In this document: piece after piece, positions 1 to 8,313 of the stretch
How the letters are laid out: every line of letters begins with the position of its first letter
Position numbering within the stretch: the stretch's first letter is position 1
NCBI GenBank assembly: GCA_003451595.1
Contig: DMDA01000063.1
Span: 6,755 to 26,672 of the forward strand
Source: Chloroflexota bacterium
GTDB lineage: Bacteria; Chloroflexota; Anaerolineae; Caldilineales; Caldilineaceae
DNA: 19,918 nt
Reading direction: 5' to 3'
Notes under the pieces: generated by a model
Told to the model about the DNA's origin: nothing
Databases searched by the model: none
Seen by the model: only the letters and a program-made list of their open reading frames with translations
Translations under genes and position numbers: made by a program

Positions 1-1274
1 TAGTCGCGTTCGATGATTACCACCAGCGGGCGGTCGGGCGGCATGGTGGCGGCGAAGTCATTGAGCGCCGCCGCCAGCTCGACCAGTGCATTATAGTCCA
101 GTGTGCGCCCGCTCTCCAACGCGATTGCAAAGGCGTCGGTGCGGCGGTCGATGTCCCAGCGCGTCACTGCGGCGTCGATAGCGGCGGCGACGGCGCGACG
201 TTCCCAATGCGGCGGCATCTCCGGGCGCACGACTGGCGCATTGCGCAGCGGCAAAATTTCGCGTTCGGCCCAGATCGTGGAGCCGGAGAGCGTCACTGTC
301 TGCGTACCGGCGCCCAGCACCGTTGCCCGCACCGTCTCCGCCGGCGGGACGATGCGGCGCCCTGCCAGCGCCGGATGACGGCGAATCGCATCTGCCAGCA
401 GAGGCCCGACGTCGCCATGAATTGCCACCTCCGCCACGCTGTTGACCGGCGCCGGCGCGTAGTAATAGTGCCCGATGCCACCCGAAAACATCAGCACCGT
501 GCCGCGCCCCGACACCGGCGCGGGCGGCGTCAGATAGAGCTGCTGCGCCAACGGCGAGGCTGTGCCCTCGATCAACTCGACTGTCAGGTCAGCCATGCGG
601 TCGGTGAAGCGGCGCAGGGCGTCCATCGTCACCACGTCACCCACCCCCAGCCGCAGCCCACAGTCCGTCAGGATGCGCTGCGCCGGTTCGGCAATGGCGC
701 GCACCCGTGCCGTGGCGCCGTCGATCTCCAAAATGCGTCCGCCGTAGTTCATCGCCGCCGTCGCCACGACCACGCCGCTGCGAAAGGTGGCGCTGTTGGC
801 GCTGCCGCCGCCGATATCGACGTTGGTCACCGTGGTAAAGTGCACCTGCGAATAGTGTGCGGCGCCCGCCCCGCGCCCAGAGATCATGCTCTCAACGTGC
901 GGACCGGCGACGCTGACCACAAACTCGCCTGCCAGCCCCGCCAGCGCCGCCAGAATCTGATCGGCGTTCTTCTTCTTCGCCGTCTCGCCGGTAATGATCA
1001 CCGCGCCGGTCTCGACCTGTTCCGGCTGGACGCCAGCAGCCGCATACGCGCTGCGCACCAATCCCTCCAGGCGAGCGGCGTCCACGGTGTCGCGGTCGAG
1101 CAGCGGCGTAAACGTGATCGGGCTTTGGTAGATCACCTCGCGCCCGGTGATCGCCACGCGTGGAATCTGCCCTGGTCGCGCCACGTCGGCCAGCGCCAGC
1201 CGGGAAAAGACCACCTGCGTCGTCGTCGTCCCGACATCGATGCCCACCGAAAGAATTGCGCGCGGTTCAGCCAT
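1..1274 (-). CDS. eutA: Ethanolamine ammonia-lyase reactivating factor EutA (3' end cut by window edge)
   Basis: EutA reactivates ethanolamine ammonia-lyase by exchanging damaged cobalamin for adenosylcobalamin in an ATP-dependent reaction. The reading frame is open from the ATG at 1274 to the window edge, giving 424 codons; E. coli EutA is about 467 residues, so only a short C-terminal piece is missing. The ASKHA ATPase signatures are visible: GIDVGTTTTQ at residues 11-20 (phosphate loop 1), NVDIGGGSAN near residue 150 (phosphate loop 2), and a later MFSGGIGHYYYAP segment matching the SGG motif of the family. The start has no clear Shine-Dalgarno; an in-frame GTG seven codons upstream (1295) is an alternative. 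It is the third gene of a minus-strand run after a permease and eutN, so eutB/eutC are expected beyond the left edge (inference). The 212-bp gap to eutN is filled mainly by hairpin-forming repeats. Confidence 0.88.
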   Translation of the reverse strand, partial: MAEPRAILSVGIDVGTTTTQVVFSRLALADVARPGQIPRVAITGREVIYQSPITFTPLLDRDTVDAARLEGLVRSAYAAAGVQPEQVETGAVIITGETAKKKNADQILAALAGLAGEFVVSVAGPHVESMISGRGAGAAHYSQVHFTTVTNVDIGGGSANSATFRSGVVVATAAMNYGGRILEIDGATARVRAIAEPAQRILTDCGLRLGVGDVVTMDALRRFTDRMADLTVELIEGTASPLAQQLYLTPPAPVSGRGTVLMFSGGIGHYYYAPAPVNSVAEVAIHGDVGPLLADAIRRHPALAGRRIVPPAETVRATVLGAGTQTVTLSGSTIWAEREILPLRNAPVVRPEMPPHWERRAVAAAIDAAVTRWDIDRRTDAFAIALESGRTLDYNALVELAAALNDFAATMPPDRPLVVIIERD

Positions 1275-1304
1275 AGAAAAAGGCGGTTGCAGCACAGAAG
1301 AGTA

Positions 1305-1486
1305 AGAGATCAAGAGATTAAGAGATTAAGAGATTGGAGATTGGAGATTGGAGATTGGAGATTCGTGACGAGGCTGTTAATCTCCAATCTCCCAATCTCC
1401 AATCTCCCAATCTCCAATCTCCCAATCTCCAATCTCCCAATCTCCAATCTCCCAATCTCCTAATCTCCAATCTCCCAATCTCCAAT
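1305..1486. repeat. GGAGATT / AATCTCC inverted tandem repeat array
   Basis: The left arm holds four perfect GGAGATT units (1336-1363) preceded by degenerate AGAGATTA units (about 1305-1335). A 15-base spacer (1364-1378) follows. The right arm holds about seven copies of the 15-bp unit AATCTCCAATCTCCC (1379-1486, one copy broken around 1454-1461). The arms are reverse complements apart from the extra C in each right-hand unit, so the transcript between eutN and eutA can fold into a long bulged hairpin. In the eut mRNA the first arm reads as many GGAG-containing units that look like Shine-Dalgarno cores. There are no unique spacers, so it is not a CRISPR array. Confidence 0.9.
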
Positions 1487-1777
1487 TTACGCTTTCCGAT
1501 ACGTCACCTGCCCGCCCACTTCAAGCGAGTCGATCACACCGACGATCACCAGATCGACGGGCGCGTGCTGCGTCTGCGCAGTCTGACGGGCGGATGAGCC
1601 GTCGGTGACGATCACCAGGTCACCGGCGCCGGCGCTGACGGTGTCCACCGCCACCAACGGCGGTCCCGACGGCGCGCCAGTCTCGTCGGCGACGCGCACG
1701 AGCAGCAATTTGCGCCCGTGCAGCATCTCATCTTTGATCGTCGCAACCGCAGAACCGATGACTAGAGCAATTTGCAT
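1487..1777 (-). CDS. eutN: EutN/CcmL-family bacterial microcompartment vertex protein
   Basis: EutN/CcmL proteins form pentamers that cap the vertices of bacterial microcompartments; in eut operons the compartment encloses ethanolamine breakdown and retains acetaldehyde. The 96-residue length fits the family exactly. Recognisable conserved stretches are the N-terminal IGSAVATIKDE, GRKLLLVRV, PLVAVDTVSAGAGDLVIV, GSSARQ and the closing PVDLVIVGVID. The ATG at 1777 is preceded by GAGGT (1781-1785) three bases upstream, a somewhat short spacing. It lies between the permease (80-bp gap) and eutA on the same strand. No hexameric (BMC-domain) shell gene is visible in the window, so a full compartment cannot be claimed from this sequence alone. 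Confidence 0.9.
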   Translation of the reverse strand: MQIALVIGSAVATIKDEMLHGRKLLLVRVADETGAPSGPPLVAVDTVSAGAGDLVIVTDGSSARQTAQTQHAPVDLVIVGVIDSLEVGGQVTYRKA

Positions 1778-1799
1778 AACACCTCAGAATTTGCGTGTT

Positions 1800-1855
1800 G
1801 CGTGTTACGTGTAGGGTGTAGCCGACAGGCGCGTAGCGCGTAGCACGTATCACGC
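1800..1855. repeat. Imperfect inverted repeat between permease and eutN
   Basis: Twelve-base arms, GCGTGTTACGTG at 1800-1811 and CACGTATCACGC at 1844-1855, pair with one mismatch around a 32-base loop that itself contains GCGTAGC direct repeats. It begins two bases beyond the permease stop codon, so a stem-loop at the 3' end of the permease message is possible. There is no T-tract, so a canonical intrinsic terminator is unlikely. Confidence 0.6.
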
Positions 1856-1857
1856 TA

Positions 1858-3495
1858 CTAGTCTGCACTGTGGGCTAGCTTCGCCAGTTCCGTCTCGATG
1901 CGCCGCAGTTCGGCTTCGTCGGCGGGCGACGGCCCCGTGAAGCGCTTGCCAGCGTCCAGCTTCCAGTACAGGAACATAAATACGCCCAGGATGATGATCG
2001 ACCAGCCTGCCAGCTCGTTGGGCGGGATCGAGAAGAGGATCGTGATAAAGACGATCCAGAGCAGGGCGATCACGTTGATGACAGGCCCAAAGCCGCGCAG
2101 GCTCCATGGTGCGGTCTTGGGCGTCGTGTATTCGCCCTTCTTGCCCAGCTTATTGCGCAGGTTCAAGTAGATCGGAATCCCGTACGCCAGGTAGAGCGCC
2201 GTCGTGCTGACCGCCACGATCACGGAGTATACCACTGAATAGACTGTCAACAGCACTGCCAGCGTGCAGGTGATGACGATCGCCCAGACCGGTGTGCGCA
2301 GTTGGGGGTGAATTTGCTTGATCAGGCTGCTGCCGGGCATGCCGTTGTCGCGAGCAAAGGCATACCACATGCGGCTCATGCTCGTGATCGACGAGAGGCC
2401 GCACAGCCACATCGCCACGCCGATGATGATGGCGATAATGTCGCTGAAGATGCGCACGTCGAAGTTTTGGTAGACCACATAGAGCACGGCGGGTGAGTTC
2501 TCGCCTGCCACCACGTCGGCGATGCCTGCCAGCCCGTTGGGGATGTGCAGCGTCAGCGTGAGCAACATGATGTAGCCCACGATCGAGGAGACTGCCACCG
2601 AGAGGAAGACGCCCCACGCGCTGTTGAGGCGCGCCATCACAGTCTCTTCGGCGACATGGGCGGAAGCGTCGTAGCCGGTGTATGTCCACTGCGCCTGCAA
2701 GAGACCGAGTGTGAACGCCAGCACCAGCCCGCCAGTGGCGTACAGCCCGGCCATCCCTGGTATCTTCATCATGATCGAGTCAAAGGTGAAGGGGCCAGCG
2801 GCAAACTCATACGCAATGTCGTTGGGATTGACGGTGACCTGGCTCTGGAAGAGGAAGCCAAATTCGTTCTTGAACTTGCCGAAAAGCACCAGGAGCAGCA
2901 CCATGATCGCCACGCCGCCGATGTGCCACCAGACGCTGAAGTCGCTAAGTTTGGCGGTCAGGCGGATGCCGAAGATGTTGATCAGCATCTGCGGGATCAT
3001 GATGATGATCATGACGATCACGACGGTCATGGTGTTGGTCGTGTCGAAATTGGTGCCAACAATGCGGTTGAAGGCGCCGGCGATATAGATCGCGGCGGCA
3101 AAATCGATGCCCGCCGTGATCATGATCTGCCCAAGCATGTTGAACCATGCCGTCACCCATGCCCAGCGGTGCCCGCCCAGGCGGTGCGCCCAGAAGTAGA
3201 GACCGCCCGCCGTCGGGTACGCCGATGCCAGCTCCGCCATCGAGGCGGCAATGCAGAGCACGAAAAAGCTCACCAGGGGCCAGCCATAGGTATTGATGAT
3301 GGGACCGGCAAAACCAAGTCCGTAGCCGTAGAGGAGAATAGCGCCGGTCAGGATAGAAATGATGGAGAATGAAATCGCAAAATTGGAGAAGCCACCCATC
3401 TCCCGGAAAAGTTGCTGAGCGTAGCCAAGCTTGTGCAGGTCTTGCATGTCCTGCCGGATGATCTCTTCGCGTGTTTTAGGTTTGTTGTTCGCCAT
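1858..3495 (-). CDS. APC-superfamily amino acid/amine permease, probable ethanolamine importer
   Basis: This 545-residue protein is a polytopic inner-membrane transporter of the APC superfamily with about twelve hydrophobic segments. The N-terminal part (FSNFAISFSIISILTG near residue 36, then AELASAYPTAGGLYFWAHRL near residue 86) closely resembles the amino acid/choline transporter (ACT) branch, which includes fungal GABA and choline/ethanolamine permeases and bacterial relatives. It is not the unrelated EutH type. The substrate is inferred as ethanolamine because eutN and eutA follow on the same strand; an amino acid or choline is possible. The ATG at 3495 has an upstream GAGGG about ten bases away. 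It is the first visible gene of the eut run and diverges from tig across a 353-bp spacer. Confidence 0.85.
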   Translation of the reverse strand: MANNKPKTREEIIRQDMQDLHKLGYAQQLFREMGGFSNFAISFSIISILTGAILLYGYGLGFAGPIINTYGWPLVSFFVLCIAASMAELASAYPTAGGLYFWAHRLGGHRWAWVTAWFNMLGQIMITAGIDFAAAIYIAGAFNRIVGTNFDTTNTMTVVIVMIIIMIPQMLINIFGIRLTAKLSDFSVWWHIGGVAIMVLLLVLFGKFKNEFGFLFQSQVTVNPNDIAYEFAAGPFTFDSIMMKIPGMAGLYATGGLVLAFTLGLLQAQWTYTGYDASAHVAEETVMARLNSAWGVFLSVAVSSIVGYIMLLTLTLHIPNGLAGIADVVAGENSPAVLYVVYQNFDVRIFSDIIAIIIGVAMWLCGLSSITSMSRMWYAFARDNGMPGSSLIKQIHPQLRTPVWAIVITCTLAVLLTVYSVVYSVIVAVSTTALYLAYGIPIYLNLRNKLGKKGEYTTPKTAPWSLRGFGPVINVIALLWIVFITILFSIPPNELAGWSIIILGVFMFLYWKLDAGKRFTGPSPADEAELRRIETELAKLAHSAD

Positions 3496-3848
3496 GTCCG
3501 TCTTCCCTCTTCAAGTGTGTGTAGTAACCAACAATAGATAGATCGAAAATACCGCCGGATGAGCGGTAATCGGCGACACATGTACGCGCAAGCAGACCTG
3601 GAACAGGCCAACTCAACAACTGAATTGTGGTCTGGGAGTCAAAATGTAGAAATAGTTTGAGTCTTTGGGGGCTTTTTGTCAAGTTGAGATAAATGCATCT
3701 ATCGATTCGCTGTACTTTGGCCGATTCTGCGTCTGATGCTATGATAATCCAGTTACTAAACTGGCGTTTGTCATGTGTTCGACATGGCGCCCCAGCACGA
3801 AATTTGATTTTAGCGGCGGCCGATACGAAGGGCAGATACGAGGAAAGT
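3496..3848. promoter_or_regulatory. Divergent intergenic region, permease / tig
   Basis: This 353-bp non-coding spacer is more A/T-rich than its neighbours and must hold the promoters of both the minus-strand eut operon and the plus-strand tig-clpP-clpX block. A good tig promoter is visible at 3717-3745. On the minus strand I see TATC/TATT-rich sequence around 3525-3555 but no convincing paired -35/-10 boxes. An open reading frame in phase with tig reaches back to 3693 but lacks a family match and is treated as non-coding. Confidence 0.6.
3717..3745 (+). promoter_or_regulatory. Probable sigma-70 promoter of tig
   Basis: A -35-like TTGGCC (3717-3722, 4 of 6 consensus bases) is followed after 17 bases by an extended -10, TGC TATGAT (3737-3745, hexamer 5 of 6). 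Transcription would start near 3752, about 100 bases before the tig ATG. Confidence 0.55.
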
Positions 3849-5279
3849 ATGGCATTTACGGTTACGACTGAACCACGCGAGCATCGCCAACTGGCGGTCA
3901 CGATTGAAGTATCCAAGGATCAGGTTGACAAAGAATTGCGCAAGGCGGCGGCAAAGATTGCCAGCCAATATCGCATTCCCGGTTTTCGCAAAGGCAAGGC
4001 GCCCTACCACATTGTGGTGCAGCAATTTGGCCTGAACAACCTGTATTCTGAGTTTATCGACGAATTGGGGCAGAAGCTCTTCCAGGAGGCGATTGTACAA
4101 GAAGCGATCGAGCCGTACGCACAATCTTCCCTGGAAGATATCCAGTTGGAGCCGCTGACTTACAGGTTGCTTGTGCCGCTGGAGCCAGAAGTCAAGCTGG
4201 GCGACTATCGCACCTTGCGCGTTGACGAGGATCCCGTCGAAATTGACGAGGCCGAGGTCGAACGTCGTTTGGCCAACTACCAGGATGAGTATGCTGGCTG
4301 GCATGAAGTTGACCGCCCCAGCCAGTTTGGCGATCTACTTTCCGCGGATGTGCGCAGTGTAATCGTCGAGGGTGACGACGAAACTGTTGTGCTCGACGAG
4401 GCGGATTGGGATATCACGCTGGACGAGGAAAACCCAATGGAGCCGGCCGGTTTCGACCGCGAACTGTTGGGGATGCGCGCCGGCGAAGAGAAGACCTTTA
4501 CACTTGGTTGGCCAGCTGACAGTCAGAGCATTTACGCAGGCAAAGAGGCGCAATTTCACGTCAAAGTCAACAGTGTTCAGGGTTACGAAAAGCCGCCGCT
4601 GGATGATGCCCTGGCGCAACTTGTTGGCCCTGATTTCAATACGCTCGACGACTTGCGTGAGTCGATTCGCGAGAGCTTGCGCGCCGATGAGCAGAATCGC
4701 GTGCGCAGTCGCTACATGGACAAGGTGCTTGACGCCCTGATAGAAATTAGCGAGCTAGATTATCCACCCGCAGTGATTGAAGACCAGATCGACGCAATGC
4801 TGCGGGATATGGATCTGCGCCTGCGTCAGTATGGGTTGGATGGGATTCGCGCATTCCTACGCCAGGCCCATCAAACCGAGGAGCAATACCGCGAACAATT
4901 GCGCCCCGAAGCCACCAAGATTGCTCTGCGCAACCTGGTCTTGTCGGAAGTCATCAAGCAGGAGGGCATTGAGGCCAGCGAGGATGACATCGAAGCGCGC
5001 ATCAAACAGATCGTTGGCGTCGATGAGAGCGGCGAGATCAGTGAGTCTGCGGCGGAGTTGGCGGATGTACTGCGCTCGCCCGGTGGGCGCGCCATGATTA
5101 TCAGCCAGGTGCTCACGGAAAAGGCGCTTAGCCTGCTGCAGGCGCTGGCGCGCGGTGAGGAGCCGCCAGTCTTTGCGCCGCAGACCGCTGCTGCAACATC
5201 GACGAGCGAAGCGGAAGCGCCTGTCGCTGCTGACGCCTCAGGTGAGACGACGCTGCCTGCTGCCGGCGATTCAGAGTGA
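3849..5279 (+). CDS. tig: Trigger factor (ribosome-associated chaperone, peptidyl-prolyl isomerase)
   Basis: Trigger factor docks at the ribosomal exit tunnel and protects nascent chains. The ribosome-binding signature GFRKGKAP is at residues 45-52. A divergent FKBP-like central domain follows (about 150-255) and then the helical SurA-like C-terminal domain. The protein is 476 residues, slightly longer than usual, because of an A/T/E-rich acidic tail after about residue 437 (low complexity, probably disordered). The start at 3849 is chosen because it has GAGGA (3840-3844) just upstream and begins with the family-typical MAFTVTTEPREHRQL. The frame extends 52 codons further upstream, but that stretch contains the likely promoter. 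It is followed by clpP and clpX in the classical order. Confidence 0.96.
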   Translation: MAFTVTTEPREHRQLAVTIEVSKDQVDKELRKAAAKIASQYRIPGFRKGKAPYHIVVQQFGLNNLYSEFIDELGQKLFQEAIVQEAIEPYAQSSLEDIQLEPLTYRLLVPLEPEVKLGDYRTLRVDEDPVEIDEAEVERRLANYQDEYAGWHEVDRPSQFGDLLSADVRSVIVEGDDETVVLDEADWDITLDEENPMEPAGFDRELLGMRAGEEKTFTLGWPADSQSIYAGKEAQFHVKVNSVQGYEKPPLDDALAQLVGPDFNTLDDLRESIRESLRADEQNRVRSRYMDKVLDALIEISELDYPPAVIEDQIDAMLRDMDLRLRQYGLDGIRAFLRQAHQTEEQYREQLRPEATKIALRNLVLSEVIKQEGIEASEDDIEARIKQIVGVDESGEISESAAELADVLRSPGGRAMIISQVLTEKALSLLQALARGEEPPVFAPQTAAATSTSEAEAPVAADASGETTLPAAGDSE

Positions 5280-5453
5280 ACAAGTGCAACACTAACGCAA
5301 CGCAAATATGCAAACGGAGACTGCTTACATTGGCGCCAGTCAAATGCGCGTATCGTGGGATTATCTTATTCACGTCCGTATGACGTTGGCTGGCTGCATG
5401 GGCAAGGACGGGCCGCAATCTGCAGTCACTATGATGAGGCAGGAGATACAGCG

Positions 5454-6125
5454 ATGATCAATCCAATGAATGTCATCCCGATGGTGATTGACAGCTCCAG
5501 TCGCGGCGAGCGCGCCTATGACATCTACAGCTTGCTGCTCAAGGAGCGCATTGTCTTTCTGGGCACGCCGATCAACGACCAGGTGGCGAACCTGATCGTG
5601 GCGCAGTTGCTCTATCTGAATGGCGAAGACCCCAATCAGCCTATCAACATGTACATCAACAGCCCTGGCGGCAGCATCTACGCCGGGCTTGCGATCTACG
5701 ACACGATGCAGATGATCTCGGCGCCGGTGGCAACCTACGCCGTTGGCGTAACCGCCAGCATGGGCACCGTGCTCTTGGCCTCGGGGGCGAAGGGCAAACG
5801 CTATGCGCTGCCGCACGCCACGATCCACATGCACCCGGCAAGCAGCGGCGCCCAGGGTTACACCGAGGATGTGCGCATCGCCTTCCGCGAACAGGAACGC
5901 GTGCAGACGCAACTCTTCCACCTGGTGGGCAAGCACAGTGGCCACACCTGGAAGGAGATCGAGGAAGAGTTCGTGCGCGACCGCTACATGAACGCGCTCG
6001 AGGCCAAGAATTTCGGTCTGGTGGACCAGGTGCTCGGCAACTCTGATGACGTCGTCGTCATCACCAAGGAAGGCCAGATCACCTTTGCTAACCAGATTCC
6101 GGCTTTGACGAACGGCGCCAACTGA
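5454..6125 (+). CDS. clpP: ATP-dependent Clp protease proteolytic subunit
   Basis: ClpP is the serine peptidase that forms a double heptameric barrel and degrades proteins fed in by ClpX or other Clp ATPases. The 223-residue protein has the expected catalytic triad: Ser102 in TASMG, His127 in HMHPA, and Asp176 in VRDRY. The oxyanion-strand motif NSPGGSIYAG is at 69-78. The usual HQP after the catalytic histidine is replaced by HPA. The ATG at 5454 is preceded by AGGAG (5441-5445, 8-base spacing); an upstream in-frame extension to 5355 has no homology to the family and is rejected. The gap to tig is 174 bp without a terminator I can recognise; clpX follows 69 bp downstream. Confidence 0.95.
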   Translation: MINPMNVIPMVIDSSSRGERAYDIYSLLLKERIVFLGTPINDQVANLIVAQLLYLNGEDPNQPINMYINSPGGSIYAGLAIYDTMQMISAPVATYAVGVTASMGTVLLASGAKGKRYALPHATIHMHPASSGAQGYTEDVRIAFREQERVQTQLFHLVGKHSGHTWKEIEEEFVRDRYMNALEAKNFGLVDQVLGNSDDVVVITKEGQITFANQIPALTNGAN

Positions 6126-6141
6126 CATAGGGTGCACTTCT

Positions 6142-6173
6142 TGTTCTCCAGGAAGCATGCTTCCTGGAGAACA
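6142..6173. repeat. Perfect 32-bp palindrome between clpP and clpX
   Basis: The 16-base arm TGTTCTCCAGGAAGCA (6142-6157) is immediately followed by its exact reverse complement (6158-6173). It lies wholly in the 69-bp clpP-clpX gap, 16 bases after the clpP stop and 21 before the clpX ATG. It is followed by TTGCAGATATTT, not a T-tract, so it is not a textbook intrinsic terminator. It could be an mRNA-processing hairpin or a dyad for a dimeric regulator; it does not match the CIRCE element. Confidence 0.9.
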
Positions 6174-6194
6174 TTGCAGATATTTCCGGCAGGC

Positions 6195-7631
<1,437 letters not shown>

Positions 7632-7721
7632 GATGGAACGCTGCAAATCTATGCAGGGAGGCAAGATGCAAACGCATCAGCCTTCTTGGGGTTTGGGGAT
7701 GAGAAAAATGTCAAGGAGTCC

Positions 7722-8312
7722 ATGGTGAGTGAGATATGGCTTGTCCGTCATGGACAGACGGATTGGAATCTGGTGCGGCGCTATCAAGGACACAGCGACA
7801 CCCCACTCAACGCCACTGGCATTGCACAGGCCGAACTTGCCGCCGAGTCGCTTGTCGGTGGACGCTACGCCGCCATCTACAGTAGTGACCTGCGCCGCGC
7901 CCGCACCACCGCTGAGATCATTGCCCGGCGCCTGGGCATGGAAGTGCTCCTCGACCCGCGTCTGCGCGAAGTCAATTTTGGCGCTTGGGAAGGCATGGTC
8001 TCCGCCGAGATTCAAACCCATTTCCCGGTCGAATGGAATGCCCGCATGACGGATGCACAGCATGCTCGCCCACCTGGTGGCGAGAGCGTCCAGGATGTGG
8101 CAACACGCATGTGGGCAGCAATGGATGAGTTTACGGCGCGTCATCCTGGTTGCCCGCTGATTGTTGTGTCGCACGGGCTGGCGCTGGCGACGGTGCGCTG
8201 TCGGGTGGAGGGGGCGCCTTTGGCGGAGGCGCGTGCACTGATCCCCGACAATGCGCAGGCGTTGCGCGTCGAGTGGTCGCCGCTTCATGCGCCGTTGCCA
8301 GTGGCGGGGTAG
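7722..8312 (+). CDS. Histidine phosphatase family protein (phosphoglycerate-mutase-like)
   Basis: This is a 2-His phosphatase-superfamily enzyme of 196 residues. The phospho-accepting RHG motif is at residues 9-11 (His10), Arg61 lies in the SSDLRRARTTAE stretch, the acid/base Glu83 is in LREVNFGAWEG, and the second catalytic His151 is in VVSHG. Family members include broad-specificity phosphatases, alpha-ribazole phosphatase (CobC) and cofactor-dependent phosphoglycerate mutases; the substrate cannot be chosen from sequence alone. AAGGAG at 7713-7718 is only three bases from the ATG at 7722 but six from the GTG at 7725, so either may be the true start. It is 90 bp downstream of clpX on the same strand. 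Its stop faces the mutY stop with one base between them. Confidence 0.9.
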   Translation: MVSEIWLVRHGQTDWNLVRRYQGHSDTPLNATGIAQAELAAESLVGGRYAAIYSSDLRRARTTAEIIARRLGMEVLLDPRLREVNFGAWEGMVSAEIQTHFPVEWNARMTDAQHARPPGGESVQDVATRMWAAMDEFTARHPGCPLIVVSHGLALATVRCRVEGAPLAEARALIPDNAQALRVEWSPLHAPLPVAG

Positions 8313-8313
8313 G

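Noticed and set aside
207..1463. A 418-codon plus-strand frame ending in SNLPI repeats
   Set aside because: It lies opposite the well-supported eutA gene and continues into the AATCTCC repeat array; its sequence is Arg/His-rich without any family signature, as expected for an antisense shadow in GC-rich DNA.
1379..1486. Possible CRISPR array
   Set aside because: The 15-bp units are contiguous with no unique spacers, and no cas genes are present.
2545..3372. A 275-codon plus-strand frame opposite the permease
   Set aside because: His/Asp/Glu-rich antisense shadow of a clear membrane transporter gene.
3693..3848. N-terminal extension of trigger factor
   Set aside because: The extra 52 codons have no family match, contain the likely promoter, and the ATG at 3849 has a good Shine-Dalgarno.
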